From positions 186,001 through 250,000 of the forward strand of contig JAAVLL010000003.1 of the NCBI GenBank assembly GCA_012103035.1: a DNA stretch of 64,000 bases, in the 5' to 3' direction. The DNA comes from Brucella oryzae. Lineage in GTDB: Bacteria > Pseudomonadota > Alphaproteobacteria > Rhizobiales > Rhizobiaceae. A model generated the notes under the pieces. It was not told the DNA's origin. It made no database searches and was given only the letters and a program-made list of their open reading frames with translations. Within the stretch, counting starts at the first letter, position 1. Every line of letters starts with the position of its first letter. Below are positions 21,116 through 32,152 of this stretch, piece by piece. The position numbers were made by a program, and so were the translations under genes.

Positions 21116-22473
21116 ATGACGCTAGAAAGCTGGAACCCGGCCACTGGAAAGCTGGTCGAAATTTACCCCTCGCATGATGTGGCCGAGATTGAGGCGCGTA
21201 TCGCCATGTCCCACGAGACAGCGAAAAAATGGTCACGTGACGTTTCGATGCAGGAACGGACGGCGTTTCTGTTGCGTCTGGCGGATATTCTGGAGCAGCG
21301 CGCCGAGGATTACGCTCGCCTTATTACTACTGAGATGGGCAAGCCGATTGGTGAAGCTATTGCCGAGGTGAATAAAGCAGCAATGGGTGCACGCCACTTT
21401 GCGGAGAAGGGTCCCGAATATCTATCTGATGAGCCGATTGCAGGACTGAACGCTAGTGTTGTCTATCAGTCGCTGGGACCAATTTTCGCAATCATGCCGT
21501 GGAATTTGCCATTCTGGCAGGTATTGCGTTTTTCATACCGACAGCTTTGGCCGGTAATACGGTTCTAGTGAAGCATTCCGACAGTGTGCAGGGTTGTGCG
21601 CGGGCGCTGGAACAGCTTGCGCTTGATGCCGGTGCGCCGGAGGGCTGTATCTTAATTTGGCAGTGCGCCGTGATGCTGTAGCGGGAATAATCGCTGACCC
21701 ACGTATCAAGGCGGCTACTGTGACCGGAAGCACGCAGGCGGGTTATTCGGTTGCCAAGGCGGCGGGCGAACATGGCAAGAAAGTTGTTCTGGAACTTGGC
21801 GGCTCCGATCCGTTTTAGTTTTTGATGATGCCGATCTGTCCAAAGCCGTACCGATGGCGGTCTTGTCGCGCTTCTCCAACAACTCGCAGAGCTGTATCGC
21901 GGCAAAGCGCATTTTTGTTGCGGATGCAATTTACGATCAGTTTGAAAAAGCATTTGTTAAGGCGGTGAAGGCGCTTTCCGTTGGCGACCCTTTGGATCCT
22001 GCGAACAAGTTCGGCCCGCTTGCGCGTCCAAGCGTTGTTTCGGATACCGAACGTCAAGTCGCAGCGGCATTGGAGCAGGGCGGGAAGCTTTTGGCTGGTG
22101 GCGCGCGACTGGAGCGGGAAGGCAATTTCTATGCTCCAACGGTTATCGCCGGTCTGCCTCATGATGCGCCGATTGCACGCGAGGAATTCTTTGGCCCGGT
22201 CGCCCTTCTTTTCACTTCAAAGACGAGAAAGAAGCGGTCGAACTGGCAAATGATAGCGATTACGGACTTGGCGCAACGATCTGGACCACGGATAGCATAC
22301 GCGCAAACCGTGTTGCCCGCGCTGTTGAAGCTGGGGCAGTCTTTATTAACGACTTTGTTCGTTCAGACCCACGCATGCCATTTGGTGGAGTGAAGGCATC
22401 CGGCTTTGGCCGGGAACTGGGAGCTTTAGGCATAAGAGAATTGACAAACCCTAAGGTCGTCTTCGCCGAATAG
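21116..22473 (+). CDS. NAD(P)-dependent aldehyde dehydrogenase (succinate-semialdehyde type), frame-broken
   Basis: About 455 residues. N-terminus MTLESWNPATGKLVEIYPSH, then TEMGKPIGEAIAEVNKAA and GPIFAIMPWNLPFWQVLRF. After breaks near 21515, 21650 and 21815 the core appears: AATVTGSTQAGYSVAKAAG, KKVVLELGGSDPF, and the catalytic cysteine in SNNSQSCIAAKR. The C-terminal PRMPFGGVKASGFGRELGAL is typical. ATG 21116 is chosen because GGGAGGA lies six bases upstream. It leads the transporter/oxidoreductase unit and probably oxidises an aldehyde intermediate to the acid. Confidence 0.85.
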
Positions 22474-22497
22474 TTTCGGATACAATAAAACGGGAAT

Positions 22498-24021
22498 ATG
22501 GGAATGCGCACCACATCGGATCAGAGATCCGCTGTGGCGGGAGGAGGCGTGCCTTTACTTAAGATGGAAGGCATTCGCAAATCATTCGGGCCGATCAAGG
22601 TTCTGGATGGTATAGATCTGACCTGCCATAGCGGCACATTGACAGCGATCTGCGGGGAAAACGGCGCGGGAAAATCCACGCTGATGCGGATTTTGAGTGG
22701 CGTTTTTGCACCGTCTGATGGTGAAATTCATATTGATGGAAGGCCAGTGGTGTTTACGCATCCGGCACAGGCGATGCGTGAAGGTGTGGCGATTATCCAT
22801 CAGGAACTTAATCTTCTGCCCTATCGTACAATCGCGGACAATATTTTCCTTGGGCGCGAGCCGACACGTTTCGGTTTCATTGATCGCGCCAAGATGAACC
22901 GCGAGGCAAGCGTTATTCTGCATCGTTTGGGGTGCAATATCGACCCGAATACGGAATGCGGCAAGCTTTCCATTGCCGAGCAACAGCTTGTTGAAATCGC
23001 AAAAGCCTTATCGGAAAAGGCTCGAATATTGATTCTCGATGAGCCAACAGCGGCGCTCAATGAAGCAGAAACGCAAGCACTGTTCCGGCTTGTTTTCGAG
23101 TTGAAACAGTCGGGCGTGGCGCTTCTTTATATTTCGCATCGTATGGCCGAGATCAAAGCTCTGGCCGACACGATTACCATCATCAAAGATGGTCGCCAAG
23201 TTATAACGAAACGTGCCGCTGAACTCAGCATTGATGATGTAATCCAGTTGATGGTGGGGCGTGAGTTAACGGACTTTTCCCCGCTACAAGCAGTGAAAAG
23301 GGAGCGGTGCTCTACGATATCAAAGACGCTGGTCGTGAAAGTCTGAAAGATATTTCGTTGACTTTGCGTGCAGGTGAGATTGTCGGCATTGCGGGTCTTG
23401 AAGGCTGCGGCAAAACAGAAAGCTGGCTCGCGCTATGTCGGGAGAAGCGCCATTTACAAGCGGTGACGTGCGTTTGTGGGATGGCAAGCAGGACCGCGCT
23501 CGCCCCGTGAGGCGGCAAGGCGTGGGATCGGGGCTATTCCGGAAGACCGAAAGGTGGAAGGTTTGGGCTTGCGGCAGTCGCTTCGCGACAATGCGGCGAT
23601 TACCTTACGAGCACTGGGTGGCGGATTGTCGGGCGCGACGCGTGGTCCGCGTGCGACGCGTTTCATTGATACGCTACTCGACAAAGTAGAGGTGAAAGCT
23701 GCTGGCTATGACATGCCTGTTGGCCGGCTTTCGGGCGGCAATCAGCAAAAGGTTTTGTTTGCACGTTGGATGGCGATCAATCCGCGCGTCTGGATTGTCA
23801 ACGAGCCGACCCGTGGCATTGATGTCGGTGCACGCGCTGCGATTTACGCGATGCTGCGGGCTTTCGCGGAAGAAGGCGGCGCGGTGGTTGTCGTCTCTTC
23901 TGACCTTATGGAAATCATCGGCCTGTCTGATCGCATTTGCGTAATGTCCGGTGGGCGCGTCACAGCCAATTTGCAGCGCGGTGCGAGTGAAGAAGAGATC
24001 ATGCGCTATGCCGTCCATTAA
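22498..24021 (+). CDS. Sugar ABC transporter ATP-binding protein (RbsA/MglA type, two ATPase domains), frame-broken
   Basis: Domain 1: Walker A CGENGAGKSTLMRILSGVF, Q-loop IIHQELNLLPYRTIADNIFL, signature KLSIAEQQLVEIAKAL, Walker B ILILDEPTAALNEAE. Domain 2 follows frame changes near 23300 and 23420-23480: a degenerate Walker A (GLEGCGKTE), GAIPEDRKVEGL, signature RLSGGNQQKVLFARWM and VWIVNEPTRGIDVGA, where the usual Walker B Asp is Asn. This asymmetry is normal for ribose-type importers. It energises the two permeases that follow. Confidence 0.9.
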
Positions 24022-24058
24022 TATCCTTTCGCAATTCTCAATTTTGGGAGGGCGTAAC

Positions 24059-25030
24059 TTGAGTCCCAAAACAGTGTCTACTTCAGCTAAGCGACATGCG
24101 ATCCCGTTGGCGTTGACTGGCGTGTCGCTGCTGGTTTATGTCGGGGTCGCCCTTGCAACCGGCCAATATGCACAAGTGACCTTCGCTGGGATCACGGGTC
24201 TGTTGGAACGCATGGTTGCGCTTGGTCTGGTGGCTATCGGGCAGGCGGTTGTCATCTCTAGTGGCGCAATTGACCTTTCGGTTGCTAATCTCGTCAGCGT
24301 TTGCGCCGTGCTGGCGGGTTATTTTATGCAGAATGAGCCAGCCAATATAACCCACGCGATCTTGATTGTGGTGCTAGTTGCGGCTGCGGTTGGGGCACTG
24401 AATGGAATTCTGATTTCATACCTCAATGTTAACCCGCTAATTGCTACATTAGGCATCAGCCTCGCATTGCAGGGTATGCTGGGCGTCTCTTACAGCTCGC
24501 TACAAGGAGCGGTGCCGAGATCATTCCAGCAATTTGCCTATGGTTCTCTGAGCGGCTATTCCTTTTCGGTTATGGCTATGTTTGCCATCGCATTTTTGAC
24601 CGCGATTGCGCTCAATCACACGCGTCTTGGCAGTTCGCTCTACGCTGTTGGCGGTAATCAGCAAGCGGCATGGTTGGCGGGTATCCGCAACCGCCGCGTC
24701 ACCATTCTCGTATTCAGCTTTTCAGGTGTCATGTGTGCGATTGCAGGCCTTTATCTTGCAAGCCGTCTTGGCGTAGGAACACCGTGGATCGGTCGTGACG
24801 GGAATTACGATCTCGATTCCATCGCGGCTGTTGTCATTGGCGGCACACTGCTTGCGGGTGGTCGCGGCAGCATTGTCGGGACGCTGGCCGGTGTCTTTGT
24901 TTTCGCAACCACTGACGCGGTCTTCAACATGCTTCAGATCGATCCGTTTCTTAGTCAGGTCTTCCGCGGCTTGATCGTTGTGGCAGCTGTGGGCTGCTAC
25001 ACCTTCCGCAACAAGGGAGAAACGGCATGA
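24059..25030 (+). CDS. Sugar ABC transporter permease 1 (RbsC type)
   Basis: Intact, about 323 residues from TTG 24059, which has GGGAGG eight bases upstream; the longer frame from 24008 would overlap the ATPase gene. Around nine membrane helices, with QAVVISSGAIDLSVANLVSV, NPLIATLGISLALQGMLGVS and the family motif SIAAVVIGGTLLAGGRGSIV near the C-terminus. It is an inner-membrane subunit of a ribose/galactose-type importer. Its stop overlaps the next permease start (ATGA). Confidence 0.9.
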   Translation: MSPKTVSTSAKRHAIPLALTGVSLLVYVGVALATGQYAQVTFAGITGLLERMVALGLVAIGQAVVISSGAIDLSVANLVSVCAVLAGYFMQNEPANITHAILIVVLVAAAVGALNGILISYLNVNPLIATLGISLALQGMLGVSYSSLQGAVPRSFQQFAYGSLSGYSFSVMAMFAIAFLTAIALNHTRLGSSLYAVGGNQQAAWLAGIRNRRVTILVFSFSGVMCAIAGLYLASRLGVGTPWIGRDGNYDLDSIAAVVIGGTLLAGGRGSIVGTLAGVFVFATTDAVFNMLQIDPFLSQVFRGLIVVAAVGCYTFRNKGETA

Positions 25031-25958
25031 TGCGCGTTCTCAGATCAAATCCGGCTTTGCCGCTGTTGATCGTGATCCTTGGTATCATGGTCTATCTCAG
25101 CCCGCTTTATTCGACAGCACCGGGCATGATGGGTTTTCTTCAACGCGCAGCACCGCTCGTCATCCTCACCTGCGGCACGTCTTTCGTGTTGATTTCCGGT
25201 GGGTTCGATCTCTCCACCGGCTCGCTTATTACGCTGGTCGTCATTGGCTGTGCGATGATCACACAAGGCGATCCGTCCACCATGGCGCTGGCAATCGCAT
25301 TGGTCAGCGGTATCGGTTTGCTGGTTGGGCTGGTCAATGGATTTGTCGTTACGAAGCTCAAGGTGCCGTCGATCATCGCAACGCTTGGTAGCCTTCTTTC
25401 GTTGAAAGGGTTGGCGATGATCTGGGCAGGCGGTGCACCATCGAGCAGTCTGCCTGATAACCTGCGCTTTCTTGGCCGTAGTCGCATTCATGATGTGCCG
25501 CTGTTAGACGGTCTGCCGATTGCGGTCATAGTCCTGGTGGTCGTGATTGCTCTCACCTATTGGCTTCTGCATCGCACGAATTTTGGTCGCATGGTGTTTA
25601 TGCTGGGGATAATCCAAAAGCCGCCGCCCTTGCCGGTGTGTCCACGCGTACTGTTCGTATCGGCTGCTTCGTGGTCTCGGCTTTGTTGGCTGTTATTGCA
25701 GGGCTGCTGCTCGGTGGTTATTCGGGCGTTTCCGTTGATGTCGGGGCGGAATATCCACTTCAGGCTATAGCTGCTGCAGTGATTGGCGGCGTTGTGCTTA
25801 TGGGTGGACGCGGCAATATCGCAGGTGCCGTCTGCGGTGCGCTCGCCCTCTACGCAATTTTCACCGTTCTCAACCTGCTTGGTATGCCGCAACCCGTCCG
25901 GCTGGCTGTGCAGGGACTGATACTAATAGCCGCCGCAGCTTTTACCGAGAGGCGGTGA
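25027..25958 (+). CDS. Sugar ABC transporter permease 2 (RbsC type), one frame break
   Basis: About 310 residues: ILTCGTSFVLISGGFDLSTG, KVPSIIATLGSLLSLKGLAM, then after a break near 25600 NPKAAALAGVSTRTVRIGCF, YPLQAIAAAVIGGVVLMGGR and the tail LAVQGLILIAAAAFTERR. It pairs with permease 1 as a heterodimeric channel and starts within the preceding stop (ATGA). Confidence 0.88.
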
Positions 25959-26044
25959 GACGACGACCGAACAAATTTTCGAAGCGAGGAGGATTGCTTT
26001 GGAAGTGATCAAGCAACCAGTACATGTTTCAATGGGAGGAGTAC

Positions 26045-27227
26045 ATGTTGTCTATGGCCGTAATAAAAATTGGTATGATTGCAAGCGTTTCCGCTTCACT
26101 GGCCTTAGGTCTTGCCAGCACGGCACTGGCGCAGGTCGCAGGCGGCGACGCCGCCAAGGAACTGGCAGAGCAAATCAAGTTGATGCAAACGACGCCCAAC
26201 GGCCCGGCTGATAAGCCATGGGAACAGTGGTTTGGGTCCGAAATGAAGGATAGCAATGCCTATGCAAAGAAAGGTCCTTACCGGCTTTGCTTCTCTAATG
26301 CAGGTGTGGGAAATGCATGGCGCGTAACGGGTTTGACCACGATGCAGGCTGAAGTCGATATGCATCCTGATCTCATTTCCAAGTTTGAATATGCGGATGC
26401 GCAGGGCAAAGACGACAAGCAGATTTCCGATATTCAGTCGTTCTTGAATAGCGGCAATTGCGATGCGCTGATTGTCTCGCCCAACACCTCGGCGGCACTG
26501 ACGCCAGTGGTGGAAGAAGCTTGCAAAAGCTGCCGGTGATAACCTTTGACCGATCTGTCAACACAACTTGCCCTGTGACTGCTGTGCGCTCTATTGGCGG
26601 TTATGCGTGGGGTAAGGCTGCTGCTGATTATATCGTCGAGAACATTCCAAAGGGTGGCAAGGTGCTTGTTCTGCGTACTGCCCCGGGACTTGATATTTTT
26701 GAAACGCGCTGGGCTGCGGCTGAGCAGACTTTTAATGATGCGGGCGTTGAAATCGTAGGCACTGAGTTTGTCGGCGGCGATCGCGCCAAGACCAAGGCAA
26801 CCGTGGTCGATTATCTGAGTCGCAACGGCAAGATTGACGCGGTCTGGGTTGATCTTGGTGTGGTTTCTGTTGCGGTAGCTGAAGCCTTCGAAGACCTTGG
26901 CGTGGACTATCCGGTCATTACGGGTGAAGACGAGCAGGATTATCTGCAAGCTTGGCAGAAAAAGGGTTTCAAGGGAATTGCTCCGACATATCCGGCTTTC
27001 CAGTGGCGTACGGCTGTTCTGGCTGCGCTGAACGTCTTGCAGGGTGAGCCGGTGCCATCGCCTGAGTGGATATTGCCCCAGCCCGTTATCACGCAGGCCG
27101 ACCTTTCAAAATATACCAACGAAAGCTGCCGCCCCTGCATTTCGCGACATGCGGTTGTGAAAGCATGCCCGGCTATCCAGAGCGCTGGGGAGGCAAAAGT
27201 GAGATTTTCCATACCCTCAAAGATTGA
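26045..27227 (+). CDS. Sugar ABC transporter periplasmic binding protein, frame-broken
   Basis: The signal peptide (KIGMIASVSASLALGLASTA|LAQ) follows ATG 26045 with GGGAGGAG upstream. The type 1 binding fold reads YRLCFSNAGVGNAWRVTGLT, FLNSGNCDALIVSPNTSAAL and, after a break near 26525, KLPVITFDRSVNTTCPVTAV, GGYAWGKAAADYIVENI and WVDLGVVSVAVAEAFEDLGV. A further change near 27118 gives the C-terminus LPPLHFATCGCESMPGYPER, ending at 27227, so the 3' end overlaps the GMC gene start by 29 bp. It delivers the sugar sensed by the fused regulator, whose sensor domain has the same fold. Confidence 0.85.
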
Positions 27228-28921
27228 TTACCTGATCCTCGGAGGCGGTTCCGCGGGCTGCGCACTTGCCGCGCGGCTTTCGGAAGACGCAGATTTCAAT
27301 ATCGTGCTTATTGAGGCCGGGCGTGATTTGCGCAAGGCCACTATGCCCGATAATATTCGCTCGCGTTACCCCGGTCTTGCTTATCTGGATCCGAATAATA
27401 TTTGGACGGCATTAAAGGCGGTTTATGGTTGTGCCAGGAACGGGACGCCAAACGCATCAGCCAGAACATATGAACAAGCACGAGTGCTTGGGGGCGGTTC
27501 AGCGATCAATGCCATGGTTGCCAACCGCGGTTCACCCGAGGACTATGATGAGTGGGGTGCACTTGGCGCGGAAGGGTGGAGTGGCGAGATTGCCCTGAAA
27601 TACTTCAGGAAAATCGAACGTGACGTTGATTTCGATAATGAATATCACGGTCAGCAAGGCCCGATTGTTGTGCGGCGTTTACCGAATGACAAGATTTCAC
27701 CATTCGTTTCTGCAGTGAAAGAAACATTGCACGCACAAGGGCAGCCGGTATTGCCAGATCAAAACGGCAAGTGGCAAGATGGCATCTTCCCCGCCGCTAT
27801 CGCTGTCAGCGATGATGGCGAACGCATTCCTGCATCGATTGCCTATTTGACGGAAGAAGTGCGTCGCCGTCCCAATCTGACAATCGTGACAGATGCTTTC
27901 GTTCGAGTTCTGCATTTCCTCGATAAGCGCGTTATCGGGGCAGAGATTGAACGATCCGGAAAGCGTGAAGTTCTGTTCGCCAATGAAACCATTGTCGCGA
28001 TGGGTGGTATCCATTCGGCGGCTTTGTTGCTTCGCAGTGGGATCGGGCCACAAGACGAATTAAAGCCGCTTGGCATTGAGGTGCGCAATCATCTCCCGGG
28101 GTCGGCAAAACCTGATGGAACATCCCATGATTGCTGTTTCAACCTATTTGCCGGCTCAATCGCGTATGCGCGATATGAACGAGCATCACGATCAGGCGCT
28201 TTTGCGCTGGACGTCAAGCATCCCCAATGCCCCGACAGGTGATATGCATTTTGCGATCATTGGACGCACAGCATGGCACAAGATTGGGCAGCGGATTGGT
28301 TCTATACTGATCTGGGTGAACAAGCCTTATTCGCGTGGTGAATTGACACTGCGTTCCGCAGATCCAGCGGATGAACCTCTTGTTGATTTTCGGTTGCTTT
28401 CTGATGGGCGTGATCTTGATCGACTCAAGGAAGGTTTCCGCCGTGCGGCAGATATTATGTCCGACAAGAACATGCATAAAGTATGCGGACCAGTGTTCCC
28501 GACCAGCTATTCCGAGCGGGTTAAGAAGGTTTCGGCACCTGGTTTGTGGAACGCTGTTCAGCTACAAATGTTGAGCACGTTGCTTGACTATGCTGGGCAA
28601 TTTCGCAGCCTGATCGTACATACAATCATCACATTAGGTATTAACCTCGACAAGCTGCTTGCCTGTGACGAGGGTTTGACGGATTTCATCAGCAACTCGG
28701 TCACTGGCGTATGGCATGCGTCGGGTACCTGTCGTATGGGGGCTGCTACCGATCCAATGGCAGTGACCGATGGTGCGGGACGGGTATACGGAGTGTCGGG
28801 GCTAAGAGTATGCGACTCGTCGATCATGCCAAGCATCCCACGTGCCAACACGAATATGCCGACGTTGATGCTTGCGGAACGTATGGCTGATATTATTCGC
28901 GAAGCCCAGGTGCGCTCATAG
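27199..28921 (+). CDS. GMC-family FAD-dependent oxidoreductase (choline-dehydrogenase-like), one frame break
   Basis: About 573 residues. The FAD-binding P-loop DYLILGGGSAGCALAARLSE follows GTG 27199 (GGGGAGG six bases upstream). GMC signature 1 appears as RVLGGGSAINAMVANRGSPE, with WGALGAEGWSGEIALKYFRK. A change near 28105 precedes NLMEHPMIAVSTYLP. The catalytic histidine region is GVWHASGTCRMGA with the C-terminal IPRANTNMPTLMLAERMADI. It oxidises a polyol or sugar hydroxyl. Encoded last in the transporter unit, it probably supplies the keto- or aldehyde form used by the other enzymes. Confidence 0.88.
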
Positions 28922-28986
28922 CTCCGCTCGCCCATGAGTAGTCACCAAGTCCTGCAGTTTTGCGTAACGCAAAGGAATATAGTCGG

Positions 28987-29013
28987 CCGCTTGCTGCTCA
29001 ATGTAGCAAGCGG
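28987..29013 (+). terminator. Stem-loop downstream of the GMC gene
   Basis: CCGCTTGCT, nine spacer bases, AGCAAGCGG: a perfect 9-bp stem 66 bp past the GMC stop. No U-run follows, so it is either a factor-assisted terminator or an mRNA-stabilising hairpin. Confidence 0.4.
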
Positions 29014-29095
29014 TTGCGTTCTATCCAGAGGCTATCAAATTAACCGCATCTAGGGCGATTGGATGTATCTCTTCGGCACCGTGTACCCTTAACTT

Positions 29096-29398
29096 GGTGT
29101 TGTCACGTTAAGTTTCTCTGGCCGGAAAGGCCAGGGGCTCGTAGATATTCAGGCGAAACAGGCCGCAATTTTCCATGCATCGAAAGCTTCGAGGCGATGG
29201 TAGCGAATTGTGTGCGGCTCGGCGACGAGATGGAACAGAGAAACAATTGCGGGTCGCTGAGTGCATGGAGACGAACCGTTGCAACGCTCCAGGTGACCGA
29301 TGACCTTGCATGGTTCGCTCCCGTTTCCTAAACGGCAGATGGCTATTTTCGGCCCGATTATTGAGGCCCTTGTGCGACCAATGGTCAAGGCCGGGTGC
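29096..29398 (-). mobile_element. Truncated IS6-type copy (terminal 303 bp), minus orientation
   Basis: From GGTGTTGTCACGTTAAG this stretch matches the right-terminal 300 bp of the minus-oriented copy at 32523, reading the transposase C-terminus backwards. It stops abruptly at GCCGGGTGC, where the intact terminus of copy A begins at 29399. The missing left two-thirds is not found beyond copy A, so this is not a simple nested insertion. Confidence 0.8.
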
Positions 29399-30213
29399 GG
29401 TGTTGTCACGTTAACTGGGCTGCAGTTGCCTGCCTGACGGTTTGGGCGTAAATTTTGGCGATGCAGACATCAGATATCATCTTCAAGCGTCACCGTTTTC
29501 CGCCACAGATCGTTGCTCATGCGGTGTGGCTTTATCTGCGGTTCAACCTTAGTCTGCGTGAAGTTGAAGAAATGCTGCTTGAGCGTGGAATCGACGTATC
29601 ATACGAGACAGTTCGTCGTTGGATCGCCAAGTTCGGCCCCAGATCACACGCAACTTGCGGCGGCGTCAGGCGCGCCCCGGCGATATTTGGTATTTGGACG
29701 AAGTGGTCGTCAAATGCGCTGGAGAAAAATTCTGGCTTTGGCGTGCGGTGGATCAACATGGCTCCGTTCTCGAAGAAATCTTGCAGAAGCGGCGTGATAA
29801 AGGGCGGCAAAGCGATTGCTTGTGGCGTTAATGAAGCGCTATGGCTTTGCTCCCAAACGGATCATCACCGATAAGCTCCGCTCCTACGGTGCAGCAAAGG
29901 CAGAAGTGGCACCCGGCCTTGACCATTGGTCGCACAAGGGCCTCAATAATCGGGCCGAAAATAGCCATCTGCCGTTTAGGAAACGGGAGCGAACCATGCA
30001 AGGTCATCGGTCGCCTGGAGCGTTGCAACGGTTCGTCTCCATGCACTCAGCGACCCGCAATTGTTTCTCTGTTCCATCTCGTCGCCGAGCCGCACACACA
30101 ATTCGCTACCATCGCCTCGAAGCTTTCGATGCATGGAAAATTGCGGCCTGTTTCGCCTGAATATCTACGAGCCCCTGGCCTTTCCGGCCAGAGAAACTTA
30201 ACGTGACAACACC
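29399..30213 (+). mobile_element. IS6-type insertion sequence, copy A
   Basis: 815 bp bounded by GGTGTTGTCACGTTAA and its complement TTAACGTGACAACACC. The left end abuts a truncated inverted copy of the same element. No 8-bp target duplication is visible at the ends. Copy A and copy B (32523-33338) face each other and enclose dxr and other fragments. Confidence 0.9.
29461..30160 (+). CDS. IS6-family DDE transposase (copy A), two frame breaks
   Basis: The consensus protein is 233 residues: MQTSDIIFKRHRFPPQIVAH, LSLREVEEMLLERGIDVSYE, then the DDE core with Asp in GDIWYLDEVVVKC, Asp in RIITDKLRSYGAA and Glu in NNRAENSHLPFRKRER. In this copy the frame slips at GGCCCC(C)AGATC near 29637 and at GATAAA(A)GGG near 29802; other copies are in frame at one or the other site. 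IS6 enzymes transpose by cointegrate formation. Confidence 0.85.
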
Positions 30214-30366
30214 TCTGCGCTACATGAAAATGGTCGGTGAAGTTGGCGAAATGGGGATCGCCCTAAACCCTGTGGGGAAGATCGTTCGGTCTTTGAGAGA
30301 TTGACAGCCGCATATGAAGCACTCGACCCGAAGGGGCCAGAGACTTCTCTTTTGCCGCACATATTC
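30214..30366. other. Short unassigned fragment right of copy A
   Basis: Immediately after the IS end one frame reads LRYMKMVGEVGEMGIALNPV, then GKIVRSLRD and a stop (30297). It looks like the C-terminal end of a gene cut by the IS, but I cannot assign a family. Confidence 0.3.
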
Positions 30367-30642
30367 CTACCGGACAGATGTACACGCAATCCTGTTCCTC
30401 ACCGGCCTGACACCGCGGATCGGCTCGTCAAACGCGGCTGTCCGCTTCACTTCCTGATCAGTCGCGACGGATCCGTCGAGGCGGATTTCCTAGCCCGCCG
30501 CAGTGACCGTGACATCGGAAGCATCGATTCCACCGGCGACAGCAAGCGCATTGGCAACCCCAGATTCCAGGGCCGAGCGCCTCGCCTGTTCGCTTTCCAG
30601 ATAAAGTTCCGCGCCGTGAAACGTTGCCGCCTTGAAAACCAT
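30367..30642 (-). pseudogene. BON-domain protein with in-frame amber codon
   Basis: ATG 30642 with GGAG ten bases upstream reads MVFKAATFHGAELYLESEQA, RRSALESGVANALAVAGGID and ASDVTVTAAG, then TAG (30490-30492), then in the same frame EIRLDGSVATDQEVKRTAAF and IRGVRPVRNRI to a stop at 30367. The second part is a clear BON core. The stop is a substitution, not an indel, so this is a true pseudogene, a readthrough case or a base error. Confidence 0.65.
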
Positions 30643-30839
30643 CCATCGCCTCCGCATTCGAGTTGGTCGGAAAACGCAGTACGGCGCATTTGATTCAAAA
30701 AGACCGAAAATATCGTCAAATCAGTGCTTTCGTCTTTGGCGCGAACGCGCGCCGGAGGGTTGCGCAAGCAGCGGACTTGCCGCTCCACACAATCCCCTGT
30801 AGAGCCTTGAGGAAAGCATCAGCAAATGCGGGTACCTGA

Positions 30840-32012
30840 ATGAACACCGGAAGCAAGGCGCGTCGCCGCCTGACGATATTGGGTTCGACCGGCTCCATCG
30901 GCCAGAATACGATCGATGTCATCGCCCAGCTTGGGGACGTGATGCCTTCGACATCGCCGCGATCACCGGGCGCGACAATATCGAGCTGCTGGCCGAGCAG
31001 GCTAGGGCCTGCGGCGCAGCTCTGGCGGTCACTGCCAACGAGGAGCGCTATGAGGATCTGAAGGATGCCCTGGCCGGGTCGGGCATCGCCGCCGGCGCGG
31101 GCAAGAATGCCTTGATCGAAGCCGCCTCCGTGCCTTCGGAATGGGTGATGGCGGCAATCGTCGGCACGGCCGGGCTCGCGCCGACGCTGGCCGCCGCGCA
31201 GCGTGGCGCCGATATTGCCCTTGCCAACAAGGAATGCCTCGTTTCCGCCGGCGATCTTTTCGTGCGCGCCGTTTCCGAAGGCGGCGGCCGGCTGATTCCG
31301 GTCGACAGCGAACACAGCGCCATCTTCCAGGCGCTGGAGGACGACCAGCAGCATGCGGTGGAGCGTATCATCCTCACCGCCTCCGGCGGTCCGTTCCACC
31401 TGGACGCGCGAGCAGATGGCCAATGTCACGCCCGGTACCGCGCGCGCCCATCCCAACTGGTCGATGGGTTTCAAGATCTCCATCGGCAGCGCCTCTATGT
31501 TCAACAAGGCGCTTGAGATGATCGAGGCCAAGCACCTGTTCAATGTGCGGCCGGATCAGATCGAGGTCGTCGTTCACCCGCAATCGGTCATTCACTCCAT
31601 GGTCGGCTACACCGATGGCTCGGTGCTGGCGCAGCTCGGCTGCCCCGACATGCGCACGGCCATCGGGTACGCGCTTGCCTATCCAGCCCGCACAAGGCTC
31701 AGCGTCGACCGGCTGGATTTCGCCAAGCTCGCGCGGCTGGATTTCGAGACCCCGGACGAGGTTCGTTTCCCGGCATTGCGCCTCGCCCGTACAGCAATGG
31801 AGCGCGGCGGCCTGCAAGGCGCAATCATGAATGCGGCCGAAGAGATCGCCTTCCACGCCTTCGTGGAGGGCCGCATCGGCTTTCTCGAAATGGCCGATAT
31901 TGCCGAAGCCGTCATGGATGAGATGATCGCGACCGGCAGCGCCGAAAGCATGGATGCCGTCTTCGCCGCCGATGCCGAAGCGCGCAGCCGTGCGGCCGCG
32001 CTCGTCGCCTAG
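30840..32012 (+). CDS. dxr: 1-deoxy-D-xylulose 5-phosphate reductoisomerase, frame-broken
   Basis: Full-length DXR (about 390 residues) of the MEP isoprenoid pathway. The NADPH-binding start RRLTILGSTGSIGQNTIDVI is followed by LANKECLVSAGDLFVRAVSE, IPVDSEHSAIFQALEDDQQ, ILTASGGPF, then HPNWSMGFKISIGSASMFNK with the metal-binding Glu in KALEMIEAKHLF, and VVVHPQSVIHSMVGYTDGSV. Frame changes lie near 30930, 31085 and 31400. The gene sits between inverted IS6-type copies beside unrelated fragments, so it may be an acquired or relocated copy. Confidence 0.88.
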
Positions 32013-32152
32013 CGCGACAAGGCAGCGTAAGGATAAACCTACGATAAGCCGCAGTTTATCGGTAGGTTTGGCTTGCCCGAATGTCCGGGCGGTTGCCATT
32101 TCCCGCGATCGTGATAGACAGGAATTCCGGCCCCACTTTCAAGGGAATCACG

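Noticed and set aside
31374-32099. Long minus-strand ORF opposite dxr
   Set aside because: Antisense of DXR in GC-rich DNA; composition (Ala/Gly/His-rich, no domain) is typical of a shadow frame.
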